Shown here piece after piece: positions 42,717 through 53,940 of a DNA stretch of 64,000 nucleotides (positions are counted from its first letter, which is position 1; each line of letters starts with the position of its first letter). The stretch is from Euborellia annulipes. Its lineage: Eukaryota > Arthropoda > Insecta > Dermaptera > Anisolabididae. The notes beneath the pieces are model-generated. The model had not been told where the DNA came from. It saw nothing but the letters and a program-made list of their open reading frames with translations, and searched no databases. The stretch spans positions 1 to 64,000 of the forward strand of contig JAKCPI010006285.1 in assembly GCA_023213315.1 (NCBI GenBank). The letters are read 5' to 3'. A program made the position numbers and the translations under genes.

Positions 42717-42855
42717 GATACTACCATGTTTTCTCAACTACTGCGAGTTTTATGTTGGCTCTCAAAATCTTCGAGATCTTTCTTCGAGAAACACGCGAGT
42801 CATCCCATCCTTTGCCAGAGTTACTCATCTTTTCTCCGGAGTTGATTCTACAAAA
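42717..42855 (+). CDS. Next exon of the same host gene
   Basis: Acceptor TCAATTTTTTTCTAG, donor AAAA|GTGAGTTTC. With the base carried from 41489 it reads GYYHVFSTTASFMLALKIFE, then IFLRETRESSHPLPELLIF and SPELILQ. The segment FSTTASFMLALKIFEIFL is hydrophobic enough to be a buried helix or a membrane segment. It ends in phase 2. Following exons were not found with confidence in this window. Identity unknown. Confidence 0.7.
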
Positions 42856-44296
42856 GTGAGTTTCGGCTTTTATTTTTTAAATAAGACTCAGATTAATTAC
42901 AGTAAATTTCTAAATACAACAAAGAATTTCTATTTAATTAAAAAAAAAAAAAAAATTTGAGAACCACCAGTTTAAAAAAATAAATTAGGTTATTTTAGGG
43001 TTTTTAGCTCTCTCTTCGTCCCTAATAGGTTACGATAGTTATTACTCAATTTTCAATTCTTTTAATTAAATAGGCAGTGGCGTATTAATAAAAAATACAA
43101 TGAATACAATTAGGTTGTGAGACACATATTAATAATTATTTACTTTCACGTCAGATTCCGAAGCCGAAAATAAAAATCTTATAAAACAAAAAAAAATCAT
43201 TTTTTTAGCTATACTCTCACCTCTGTTTTACACCGTTTGAAAATAAATATTTAACTTTTTAATTAACTTTTAAAAACTAATTAAATTTTTTCATATTAAA
43301 AACGGATTGCAACATGCTTACTGACGCCACTCCAATTGTTACGTCACTAGGTAGCTTAGATTTTGCAGGTCCCTTTTAATCAATAGCTTGCCTCAACGAC
43401 GTCTCAAAAATATAAAAAGTTAAGTACTGTACTTCCCAATTTGGCTTCAGAAAGGGTACACGGGTGAGGAAAGGGTAGAAGATTTAGCTTTAGGATGTTT
43501 TTCTTTCAAAATTCTACGGAGGCCATCGAGGGATGGTCTTCTAATTAAGATATTAGGGCTTAGAATTTTGCATTTAGTATCTAAATTTTTCGGTTTTTCC
43601 CTTAGTCCTGATTTCTTAATAACAAAAAAATATCTTACAGGCTTGCTTAGTAAATGAAAATATTTTAAACTAGTTTTAAACCCTTCCAAATGAAATAATT
43701 TTTTTTTTTCTAAGTAAATTCTTTTTCTTGATGATCATCAAAACATGATTTTTTCTTGCAAAATTTGTTATTATTTATCAATATTATAATAGAGAAAGAG
43801 AGAGAGAAAAAAAAAACTCGTTCTCTCTTCTCCCTCTCTCGCCGCTATTAAATTAATATAAAATTCGCTACATGAAATGTCAAGCAACTATTATATCTTT
43901 CATAATATTTCTAAACATTTTAATAGGGCCTAAGACGGATAGACTTGTTGTCCCCTCCATCATGAATGAAGGCAAACAACTCGTTCCTTTTTTTTTTCTT
44001 TTAAATAGCTACCCAATTCACTATATCAAGGGTGGTCAACTTGTTTCTTGTTCTCACTTATTTTTTTTTTCGTGATCTTGAATGAAATTTTAATAAAGGT
44101 GCGGTGAATGAAAGGATTAATTTAATAAGATGAATGATGCTGGTATTTTTAGCTTATATTCCTTGTATAAATTTTGATAGAAACTTATTACTTAGCAAGG
44201 GATCTTATGCTAGGGCTCAGAAGTTCGGTTCTCGTCCCAAGCTATGAAATTTCTCTTGATTATATTGGCTGTCATTTAATTTAGAAAAATAGAGAA
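42856..44296. other. Intron-like DNA; one minus-strand frame noted
   Basis: A minus-strand frame at 43447-43689 includes KPKNLDTKCKILSPNILIRR and PSLDGLRRILKEKHPKAK before a stop. It looks protein-like but has no acceptor and no recognised domain. GA/TC tracts at 43793-43850 could form a hairpin. Otherwise AT-rich. Confidence 0.35.
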
Positions 44297-44304
44297 GTCT
44301 AAAT

Positions 44305-44601
44305 TAGGAATCGACCGAATATTCGGTTTCGGTTTCGTCCAAAAATCTTGGTTTTGGCCGTGGTTTCGGTTTCGGAAGGGAAAAATTTTATACTCGGTGG
44401 TAAATAGGCGGAAAAAATTTTTCTTCCTAAAAAAAAAAAGGGTGAAATGATTTTCCCGGAAAGGGAAAAAATTTTCCCGAGGTGCGGAAAAAATTTTGTT
44501 TTGCTAGGGAAAGGTAAAAAAAAAAAAGTAAAATGATATGAATTTGTATAGGGAATACTATCTTCAGTTTCGGCTGTAAATCTTGTTTCGGTTGGACCCT
44601 A
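44305..44601. mobile_element. hAT MITE with 8-bp duplication
   Basis: TAGGAATCGACCGAA opens and TTCGGTTGGACCCTA closes it. GTCTAAAT flanks it exactly at 44297-44304 and 44602-44609. CGGTTTCGGTTTCG repeats lie at both ends, and GGGAAAAATTTT blocks in the middle. 297 bp, non-coding. Confidence 0.82.
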
Positions 44602-44646
44602 GTCTAAATAGGCTCAGAGGCCGAAAAAGGATTCAAATATACTGTA

Positions 44647-44859
44647 CAGTGACGGACAATATTAAGTCCCACCCATGCGTTTTCTACTTGTGATTATATC
44701 ATTGTTTTTAAAGCAAATTATTATATATTTTTTTAATGGAAACTTTCATGGTTTAAACCTAGAAAATTTCCAATAAAGATTTTAATTTTCTTTTATAAAA
44801 ACAATTGAATAATCACAAGTAGAAAACGCATGGGTGGGACTTAATATTGACCCTCACTG
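44647..44859. mobile_element. Tc1/mariner-type MITE, copy 1
   Basis: Flanked by TA on both sides. Its arms of about 70 bp are inverses: CAGTGACGGACAATATTAAG opens and CTTAATATTGACCCTCACTG closes. The CAGTG terminus and TA target fit Tc1/mariner. 213 bp. Confidence 0.8.
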
Positions 44860-45939
44860 TACATTAAATTTAAGCTATCCACATTAGGTCTTTTCGATTA
44901 AGCGTCCGAGGGCGACCGGCGCATGCGTCCAGGCATTCTTATTTAAGCCAAAAATTATTTTTTAGATGCAATTTAAAATGTATATTCTTATTTTTTCAAA
45001 AACAAAAAAAAGGTGCATTTTTAAAAAATAATGATCCGAAATTTATTTTGCATTGAAAGTACATTGAATTTTATTGCAAGATTTTAAACACAATTTGAAT
45101 TCCATCAGAGATTAAAAATATAATAGCCTACAATTTATCAAAGAAATTTATAATTTTGTTTATACAAATATTAAAAGACTTTATCGTAACAAGATGATAA
45201 AAACGCATAACTCGCCTCCATTTTTGTTAACACTCTCTTGAAAGGAAATACTTGTTAAGGTGTCTAAATCACTTTTATTGGAAAGAGTAATGAAAATTAC
45301 CCCATTGTCTTTGATCAGTGTGTGGGAGTTTAAGGCTCCAAAGGATCTTATAGAGAACGGGCGTAACTTTTAATAGTTAATAAATATTAAAGGTGGCCTT
45401 TTTTTTATAAAAGATTAGTCATAATAAAACACTTTCTTTTCTCGCTCTCTCTTTCCTACTGACTTAGATAGAGTATTTAAAAGTTAATGAGTTAAGAAGA
45501 AGAGTCTGTTATTTAGAGATTATAATTAATCGCGATTAATTTCTCTATTTGTTTATTGGCTATATAAAAAGAGGTATTGGAATTTTTTTTTATAATTAAG
45601 TTGCTGGTTGGTCGTTAGATCAAATACCTTTGCAAACATATGATGAAATTTCATTTATAAATACAATTTTTGTTCAAGAAAATAGCGCTTATATGGTGAA
45701 TTCTTGCTATTATTGAATAATGGGATCTGCTTTTTTTTTGGAATATGAGCTTATTTATATAAACAGGTACCGCTTCTAAACATGTTGATAGTAATAATAG
45801 CATTCAGACGTAGCGAGAAATTTATAATATGGAACCTATAATTTGTATGTTTAATTCATTTTTAATTTGTGCAAATTTACAAACGATTTGATCGAGGAGA
45901 TGAGAAATCGTACCTCTCAATAAATATTGCATTTTGTTT
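44860..45939. other. AT-rich spacer with small repeat fragments
   Basis: A SINE 1 scrap (GTCCAGGCATTCTTATTTAAG) at about 44928 and an HS scrap (TTATTTTTTAGATGCAATTTAAAATG) at 44953-44990. The phrase TCGATTAAGCGTCCGAG near 44895 recurs as TCAATTAAGCGTCCCGAG near 63569. No gene recognised. Confidence 0.4.
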
Positions 45940-46140
45940 AGTCCCCTATGTATAGAGAGGGTTATCATAAGTTTGGACAGTCCGGATTTGGAACAGGTGT
46001 CCGCATCTGAGAAATGTCCCGATTTTACTAATATGAGCGGAAAACTTGACCAAATTAGAGAATTTTTCACGTCTCAGTATAGCTAGAAATGTAGATTTCA
46101 CTGCCTAATTTTCAAAATATTTTCCATACCCCCCCAAAAT
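45940..46140 (-). repeat. Dispersed repeat C, copy 2
   Basis: GTCCGGATTTGGAACAGG, CATCTGAGAAATGTCCCG, ATTTTACTAATATGAGCGG, GTATAGCTAGAAATGTAG. Confidence 0.5.
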
Positions 46141-46207
46141 TTTAATTACCGAAAAGGTAAAACTGGCACAGATGATTTTATTTTACCTTTTTGGACATTA
46201 AAATTAT

Positions 46208-46547
46208 CATTACTATATATAAAGCTCTAACGGCTAGCTTCCGTCTGTACCGATCAGGATGCTGATTGGCTAGATTTACAGGAAGTGGAGCGGGAGCGGG
46301 AAATTTAAAATTTAAGTCAGAGAGTAAAATTTGAAAATTTCCAAACAGTCAGCAATAATAAATTTGATGTATTTGCTCGCATAAGGCGAGCAAGGGGGTC
46401 CAGGGGGCAGGGCGCAGATTGGCGACAAAAAAAAAGGAAGTAGAGTTAGAGAGGGAAATTTAAATCTAATTCAGAAAAGGGAAATTTAAAACCTTAAAAT
46501 TTTGCAAATGCTAGCCGAAGGCGGGCTTTACCACTTGTTTCACTATA
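46208..46547 (+). mobile_element. Helitron-like non-autonomous element
   Basis: Opens near TACTATATATAAAGC and closes with the hairpin GCCGAAGGCGGGC followed by TTTACCACTTGT, a layout common to Helitron-like families. The interior has GGAAGTGGAGCGGGAGCGGG and a related GGAAGTAGAG stretch. No Rep/helicase frame. Ends are approximate. Confidence 0.5.
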
Positions 46548-46569
46548 TACCATATACTCAGGGGCTCTA

Positions 46570-46604
46570 GCTCCCAGGTGGGGACTTAATTGTGGCGCTC
46601 ACTG
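46570..46604 (-). mobile_element. Stray terminal repeat of a second mariner family
   Basis: Inverted it reads CAGTGAGCGCCACAATTAAG, then TCCCCACC, resembling the MITE that begins at 46607 but clearly different. The partner end was not found. Confidence 0.4.
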
Positions 46605-46606
46605 TA

Positions 46607-46816
46607 CAGTGAGGGACAATATTAAGTCCCACCCATGCGTTTTCTACTTGTAATTATTTCATTGTTTTTATAAAAGAAAATAAAAATCTTTATTGGAAAT
46701 ATTCTAGGTTTGAACCATGAAAGTTTCCATTAAAAAATATATAATATTTTTTTAAAAACAATGAAATAATCGCAAGTAGAAAACACATGGGTGGGACTTA
46801 ATATTGTACCTCACTG
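46607..46816. mobile_element. Tc1/mariner-type MITE, copy 2
   Basis: TA-flanked, with the same termini as 44647-44859 (CAGTGAGGGACAATATTAAG). The interior is in the opposite orientation. 210 bp. Confidence 0.8.
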
Positions 46817-47552
46817 TACATGTGGCTGGCGCCAGTTCCTGATTGATTGATCCAAGCATCTTAATTTTCACGTTTACTATAGGTTATATATATTACTAAA
46901 TCAGAAAAGAAATATTGTAAATATATTCTGGAATTATCGGCCGGATGTAATAAATTCCAAGCGGTTTATTTTAAGTGTCAGCAGGTACCTCAGAGATTTT
47001 TCACCAATATGTCATCGATATAATTTTTTTAAAAGAATTAGAAAAAAAAAATGGTGTGTTTATTATTAATATGCTAAGATTAAAGATATCCTTTCCGGTT
47101 CGTTGTATAAATGATGATGAAGAAATCTATAAATTATTTCATCCTCTTGATTTCAATTTTTTTTTTTTTCTAATACCATAAACTAGGATATTAAGTTTTG
47201 TTGAAATTGCCAAACAAATTTACATATTTTAAAGTTTACTAGTTTAGAAAAGGAAAGTCCAATTTATGGCTGTTGTTGTTCTATTCAGAGTTTGCAGGTA
47301 GAAAAAAATCTGAGAACAGGAAAACCCCGCTTAACGCGATTAATTAATCAATAGGAAATGATAAATAATAATAAATTTAAACTCCTTTTTGAATGACTTG
47401 CATATATTACATTAAATCAATCATTATACTAATCTTCTTTTTGTATTTATTTTGAAAAATATTAATTTTAAATCTCTTTATCTGAATTATTTATTAATTT
47501 ATTGTATCACCTGTATATTGACGTCATTTTTTAATATCTAATATAAATAGAT
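46817..47552. other. AT-rich spacer
   Basis: A 68-codon frame at 46975-47181 is Lys/Phe/Ile-rich with no support. Nothing else recognised. Confidence 0.4.
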
Positions 47553-48190
47553 AGATCTGGTGGGATTTTCGCACATCACATACTTTCAATTACCGAAGAG
47601 ATTTTTCTATATAATAAATAAAAATAAATAATTTCTATATAATTACCGATCTGGCGTAAACTGAATATATTTCGCCAAAAAAATCTGGTGTGGCAAGCAC
47701 ACAACTTTCTATTACCTACAGTAATTGAAAGTTGTGTGCCATGCTTGGCACACCAGATTTTTTGTAGCGACATATATTTAGTTTCAGGCAGAGCGGTACT
47801 TGTAAATTAATTATATAGAAAATATTTATTTTTTATTTTTATTTATTTATTATTATATAAAAATATTTATATTTTGAAACCATTTCTTCTATCTTTCTTA
47901 TGAAGTACAAGAGTAAAGTGTGCTTCAAACAATTTTGAGAGAAAAATGAAAATATCTTTAGTCGATTTAGCAAAATGAGAATATACATTTTAAAGAGCAT
48001 CTAAAAAATGATTGATTTATAAATTTTAATAAAAAAAAAAAAAAATACATCAGTAAAGGATTAGTATTCTTTGATCGATTTTGTTCCAAAGTTTCGTGTT
48101 ACGTGCCAAGGGGGTGCTTAAATATAAAATTTCAGCTTTTTAGCCCTATTCGTTTTTGAGATATTTTGTTAACAGAAAGACTCCCACAGT
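47553..48190 (+). mobile_element. HS element with an extra hairpin fragment
   Basis: A partial H hairpin at 47553-47605 is followed at 47686-47765 by a full H hairpin with near-perfect arms (GTGTGGCAAGCACACAAC ... CATGCTTGGCACACCAG). The interior continues to GTTTTTGAGATATTTTG at 48170. The S end is missing. Confidence 0.65.
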
Positions 48191-48847
48191 TATTAACTTT
48201 GATTATTCACTTGTTACGCCGAGAAAATTTCAATTACTCGAAAACCTTCGGAAAACCTGAAGAACCAATCGAAACCATATGGTCTTTTTGATCTGGCATT
48301 CCACGTAACAATTCAAACCACTCTTTCGTAGACTGGATTTTTGAGAGGGGGACATAAATTTGTTTGTGTTTGTTATTTAACATTTTATTTTTGAAAAACT
48401 TTTTCTTAATATGCCTAGATATGGCCTAAGATACGTAAAAGACGAATTAAAAAAAAAATTTCTTTACAAAATAAAATAAAATGTCTCTTTTGGCTACAAA
48501 GGTTTTCTATCATTGCTACCATTTGTCTTCTATAACCAATTTCAAATTTTTTCTTCATTTATTTGTTTCTAGGAACGGGGAGGTAGGGTGGGGAGAGACT
48601 TCTTGAATATCATTTGGCTTGCAAAAAAACTGAATTATCATTCGCGAAAAAACTTTTTGTTTTTTTACTATTTTTTTATTATTTAAAAACAATTCAAACT
48701 TAAAGTTTGCCTTTATAGAAGTTTTAACAAACTTTCTTTTTCTTAATCCATTCCTGTCCAGAAAAGAATCGGGAATTGATATTTGAAATTTCTTTTAAAT
48801 CTTAAAAAAAAAGAGCACAATGCAAATTTAATCCCACTCGTATTCAG
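48191..48847. other. AT-rich spacer
   Basis: No feature recognised. Confidence 0.4.
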
Positions 48848-48957
48848 GGTCATGCATTGACAATGAACTCCTTTGAGGTGGGGCCCCAAAGTCTTATTTG
48901 CATCCCGCCCCACGCAAACAACTGTCTCCTCCGCCACACAACTCATCTTTATTTGAA
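48848..48957 (+). CDS. Weak candidate exon
   Basis: A less AT-rich island after an acceptor-like CCCACTCGTATTCAG. The plus frame reads GHALTMNSFEVGPQSLICI, then PPHANNCLLRHTTHLYLK. The donor is poor (CAA|GTTTAT). The minus strand is also open (MSCVAEETVVCVGRDANK...), so strand is uncertain. Family unknown. Confidence 0.2.
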
Positions 48958-50217
48958 ACAAGTTTATTTATTTAGTTATTTTTATTCACTTTGTATCAAT
49001 GCAAAGAAATTTAATGATGAGAAAATTTTCATATCCTAGTGCTATTTAAAAAAATGTCCTTGTCAAATATCTTAAATAACAAATAAACTTCCTGGGAGAA
49101 AGATAAAATATAAAAATAGCGTATACAAACATAAATATCAGGTTGTTTTAACGAGAAAATCCAAACAAAAGGATATAAAAATATAAATAGAAAAATAAAT
49201 TCCGTACTCAGATGACAACAATGACTAGTATTTCTTCTACTTCCTCTATTCCAGTCTTGATTATTCAAAATAATTAGATCATAGGAAAAAGGGAGGCACC
49301 TCATTTTTACTTTCCCAAAAATCCTAAATTCTTCGAAGATCAATTCCAGTTAAAATCTGTAAATATTTAGACAATCTAAATTTCTACGAAAGAGCTTTTA
49401 TTGCTTTTAAAATGTCTGTTTTAATGTTTTCCTAGAATTGCCATTAAAAGAGAGGGTTTCCTTATTTACTTGAATTTTAGTTTTTTTCACAATAAATTTA
49501 ATTAATTTCAAATGAAATGTCAAAAAATGGGTTAACTAAATAACTCAAAAACAAAAAAACTCTCGATACTCAAATTTTATAATTGAGCAAAGTACCCATT
49601 TCGCACCACGCTCGAGGGTTTTGAATAGAATCGGCTAAAAAGCACTAGTACTTTACCAATGCAATATTTTTTTTTTAAATCAACTCTATTCTTTTTAGAA
49701 TAAATATATCAGATAGTGTTTTTGATTAATTTTAATTAATTTTTTGGGTTTTGAACCTTACTTGCCCTTTCCTTTTTTTGAAGAAAAAATGTTGCCGTTG
49801 TTTTAAATATTATTAACTATAAAACCCCCAAAAGTTCTCGGTTTAATGTCGCTAAAAAGAAACAACAACTAAACATCTCAAGAAACAATAATTAAGAATC
49901 ATGAAATTAGAAAACTTGACGTATGATTTGAGGACTAACATAATAATTGCAATTCGGGTAACTCGTGGTTATCAGCCAATTCTCTTTCATATATTATAGA
50001 TAAGTGTTTCAAACAGGAATTTTGATTTCCAAAATGTGTATTCGAAACACTTTACTATTCTAAGATATTGATTTGTCTTTACTTACATCTCTTGAAGATT
50101 AAAGAATCAAAATCATGGAAGCTTACCTGAAACAAATAAAAAATTGGATTTTAGAATTACAATTTTTATTTAGGTATTTTAAAGAAATTTCTTTAAAAGT
50201 ATTTTTATTTTATTATC
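48958..50217. other. AT-rich spacer with an HS scrap
   Basis: At 49620-49690, GAATCGGCTAAAAAGCACTAGTACTTTACCAATGC is a diverged minus-strand HS interior. No gene recognised in the rest. Confidence 0.4.
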
Positions 50218-50460
50218 TTCTATTTAAATCGCTTATTTCACGCTTTATTTGAGCAACTTCCCGTTGGAATATCGAAACCAAATTTTATATGGAATAATAA
50301 TTTTTTTCTCATAATTAAGAAAAAGCGAGGGTAATAAATAGGGACGGGATCTAAATGGCCTCCGATGCCGAAAAAGACCTTAAAACCAATTAAAAAAGGT
50401 AGGGTCCGCCGTAGATGGGCCCGATGAGGGTGAAGTCGAAGGCGGGCGCGCTAGTTAGTT
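50218..50460 (+). mobile_element. Helitron-like and SINE fragments
   Basis: TTTCACGCTTTATTTGAGC and TATCGAAACCAAATTTTATATGG resemble the inverse of 58300-58475. A SINE family 3 tail (AAATGGCCTCCGATGCCG) lies at about 50355. AAGGCGGGCGCGCTAGTT at 50439-50456 looks like another Helitron-like 3' end. Confidence 0.4.
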
Positions 50461-50529
50461 TAAAATTTGTAGACGAAAAGGAAAATTATTTGAGAAAAAA
50501 ATGATTTAAGGAATCACCTATCATAAAAA

Positions 50530-50610
50530 TCTCTATATATAATAGCGGTGTGTCCGTCTGTCACGCTCTGTTTGACCAATTTCCGCCGAAGGCGGAGTGG
50601 CGCGGCTAGT
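50530..50610 (+). mobile_element. 81-bp Helitron-like mini-element
   Basis: Starts TCTCTATATATAATAGCGG and ends with the perfect hairpin TCCGCCGAAGGCGGA followed by GTGGCGCGGCTAGT. Both terminal signals are kept with almost no interior. Confidence 0.55.
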
Positions 50611-51554
50611 AAATAATAAAAGCTGATTGAAAATATTGATTAGACAAAAATTTTTATATAGGCCCTAATATCTAAAAAATTTACTTGTTACTCATTATTA
50701 TATTAGGACCTCAACAAGTCTATATCCTGTAAGCTACTGTCTAACCCCTCCCCCTCCCCTTGTTAGCAAAATAAGCCCCTCTAATTTAATGGCTTTCAAG
50801 ACCTTGTTTCAATCTTATCCGGTGAGTGGTTTCAAAGATAAGCAACACATGCACATAAAATTTTAGGGTCCTTTTTATATTTACCAGTATATATAATAAA
50901 TAGAATTCTTAAGCCAGGTGAAATTTCGGCCGTCTCGTTTGTTTATGGTTTTGGGAAGAGACGACTACAAAAGTATTTAACTTTATTGGGCTCTTAACAA
51001 AAATATATACTTTTTATTCTTAAAATGTAACTCAATAAATAATTCGGATACAAAATTGAAAGTGAACTCTTTAAAAAATAAAATGCAAATAAAAACTCGT
51101 CAAAATTCACCCAGCCGGACTATTTATTAATGGTTTATCACACGAGTTAAAGTATGGAGTTTATTTATGTAGCTGAATAAAATAAAATTCCATTCCAATT
51201 CACTCAGTTTGACACTCTTTTAATGTGATATTAAAATTTATTGACTTTTTTTTATTTACCTTATTTAAAATCGATTTAAAACTCTCTCGTTAGTATTTGA
51301 GTGATTGATGAAGGGAATAAAAAGAAAATATTTTAAAGATCTAAAACTTCTTATTGACAAGTCAATAATTTACTATTAAAGTATTTGATTTCCAAAGAGT
51401 AAGATATAAACAACATCTTATTGTGTGCCTCCAGGGGAATATTTTCCGTGATTTGTCCCTGAAAAAGCTCATGAGAGAGAGAGAGATCGTAAAGTTGTAT
51501 TTTATCCACGAAAAAAAGATTTCCTAATTTTAAAATTAAACAACTCTAAAACAA
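50611..51554. other. AT-rich spacer
   Basis: A C-rich run at 50740-50760 and a (GA)n tract at 51473-51484. No gene recognised. Confidence 0.4.
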
Positions 51555-52012
51555 AGAAGAATGAAACAAAATTCTAGAACACATTAGAAGACAGAAACAA
51601 AATTCTAGAACACATTAGAAGAATGAAACAAAATTCTAGAATATATGAGAAGAATGAAACAAAATTCTAGAACATATTAGAAGAATAAAACAAAATTCTA
51701 GAACACATTAGAAGAATAAAACAAAATTCTAGAACACATTAGAAGAATAAAACAAAATTAGAATTTAGATGTTTGGCCCATCAAAAAGAACACTAAGTCT
51801 GTAAAATTCTAGAAGACATGGGAAGACTGAAACAAAATTCTAGAACACATTAGAAAAGTGAAACAAAATTCTAGAACACATTAGAAGACTGAAACAAAAT
51901 TCTAGAACATATTAGAATACGAAATAAAATTCTAGAACACATTAGAAGACTGAAACAAAATTCTAGAACACATTAGAAGAATGAAACAAAATTCTAGAAC
52001 ATATTAAAGTTT
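51555..52012. repeat. 31-bp tandem repeat, about 14 units
   Basis: Unit AAACAAAATTCTAGAACAC plus ATTAGAAGAATG, repeated in two blocks (about 51560-51765 and 51810-52010). A 45-bp interruption (GAATTTAGATGTTTGGCCCATC) separates them. Nearly every unit has the palindrome TTCTAGAA. Confidence 0.9.
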
Positions 52013-52606
52013 CAACTGTCCGAAGACTGGGCTATTTCAGTTTCTAGAAGAGACTCCGAATTGGGACATCAGCGTACAAAGCCACTTGTGTCAACATTTG
52101 TAACTAATTTCAAAACTTTTGTATCAGATTTTTACAGATATCAAAATATTATTATTTGTTGTGTTATTTAATTCTAAAATGGGGGTACCCTATACAATTA
52201 CAGTAGGTCAAAATTTCGTGAATATGCATTATAAGTTTTTGCTCTCTTTCTAATGCTCTATGAAACATTTATAATAGCCTAACGGAGTATTTTTTCGACC
52301 GTTTAATTTAACATGTCAAGTGTATTATTACATTTTGAGTTGGCAGTGTTTGTGTGTTGAAGGCTATAACCAATTTAAATATAGAGTCGTTATCTGTCAA
52401 GAACAAGATTCATAAAACAAATGTTGTTAAAAGGATGAAGTGAAGAGGAAGAAGGACCCTTGCCTGATTGTCTGTCTGTTTGTGTCAAGTGATTTCCTTC
52501 AATGAATAAGACAAACCTGTTAGTTCTAAATCACTTTTCTTCATCATATTTTATCACTTTAAATTTATTTAATAATTAATTTAAAAAAAAAAATATGAAT
52601 ATTAAG
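52013..52606. other. Spacer
   Basis: No gene or shared repeat recognised. Confidence 0.4.
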
Positions 52607-53107
52607 TTTTACTTTCTCTTACCTCTATAATATAGAGAAAGTATTGTATTCATGTCAAAAATTCGATATCGAGATTTTGATGGATATACACGTTTTGAGG
52701 TCCCATCCATCAAAATCTCGACATCGAATTTTTGACATGAATCTATATATAAGTTATATATATTAGGGTGGGCCGAATAAATTTGTTTTCAGCGGCTGCC
52801 CCCTGAATTTGAAGGATTACATGCAAAAACATATTCTAGTACCAGAAAACTTCTTTCAAACAATATCTAGAGAGCGCGCGAGGTGCTCAAAAACCACCAT
52901 TTTTATCCTTTTTTTAAATTATCGATTATTAGCCATAGTTTTTTCATTCAAACTTTATTGCCCTTTGGATATTTTTGGCCCAGAACAATACTAAATAATG
53001 TTGATATAAGATAAGGTGGCTGTAGATATCAGTTGATACAGGACAGAGGAGTTGGCAGCCAATTTTAGAGCCTCTATATTAAATAAAAACTCTCAATTCT
53101 GGATACG

Positions 53108-53139
53108 TTTCGGCTTTATTCTACTAAGGCCATCATCAG
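53108..53139 (-). ncRNA. Hammerhead-like core of the minus PLE copy
   Basis: The minus strand has CTGATGA (53139-53133), a GGCCTT/AAAGCC-type stem II, GAAA (53111-53108) and CGTATC. This is the conserved CUGAUGA...GAAA arrangement with a very short stem III. Confidence 0.5.
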
Positions 53140-53669
53140 TCCCATTAGAGCTGGAAAGACATACATTAATATATAAAGATGACAGTTACAAAATACAAAT
53201 AAAATATTTTATATAAAATATAAAAATCTCACAGTATTAATATATAGAGTTGTTATAATGGAATATTTTTTATATACATTAGTTGGTATATAAATAATTT
53301 CTATTTTGTATGCTTCCAGTTTTTAATACGTGTGTATACGTCTAAGTAACAATTTGATTTGATCAGATATTTCTTAAATTTACAAATATATTTTTCAATG
53401 AGATGGGATTATATCAATGACCCTTATTATTAGGACATTGCCTGAGGTGAGAAGCCGAAATAAATATTTATATAACATATTTGCGTTGTTATTATAGACA
53501 AGAAAATCCTATAATCCGGTCAAAAAGGTTAAAAGAATATTGCTTCTCTATGAAAAAAATAATTAAAAAAAAACAAAATTTTCCTTTTATATAAAAACTT
53601 TTTTAAAAAATATAATAAACATATTCTTTTATTATATAAAAAAATATATATATATATATATGCACACAC

Positions 53670-53940
53670 CTATATTTTCAACAGAGCGTCATTGTTAGTC
53701 AAGAAAGAGAGATAAAAACCGCTTAGTCCGTCGCAGTCCGTCTGAAAATTTAGCGCCCTGCTTCCCATTGCCTTGACAAAACATTTTTCCGCAAACAGCC
53801 TCTTTGTAGTATTTTCTACTTGCATCAAGACTATGGCATTATCTAGATCGAAAGAATGATTTGTCATCGTGGCATGAGAGCAGAGGGCTGTGGACGTTTT
53901 TTTATTCTTAATATCTCGTCTGTGATCTCCCATCCTATCA
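53670..53940 (-). pseudogene. PLE GIY-YIG ORF, 5'-truncated minus copy
   Basis: Encodes the C-terminal half of the same protein as the plus copy (MGDHRRDIKNKKTSTALCS... to LLKI), cut at the palindrome centre. It lacks the GIY-YIG core strand and so cannot be active. Confidence 0.75.

Noticed and set aside
43872..44075. 67-codon hydrophobic plus-strand frame
   Set aside because: AT-driven Phe/Ile/Leu run with no splice sites or recognised motif.
51555..52012. CRISPR-like array of 31-bp repeats
   Set aside because: No spacers; a plain tandem minisatellite with no associated genes.
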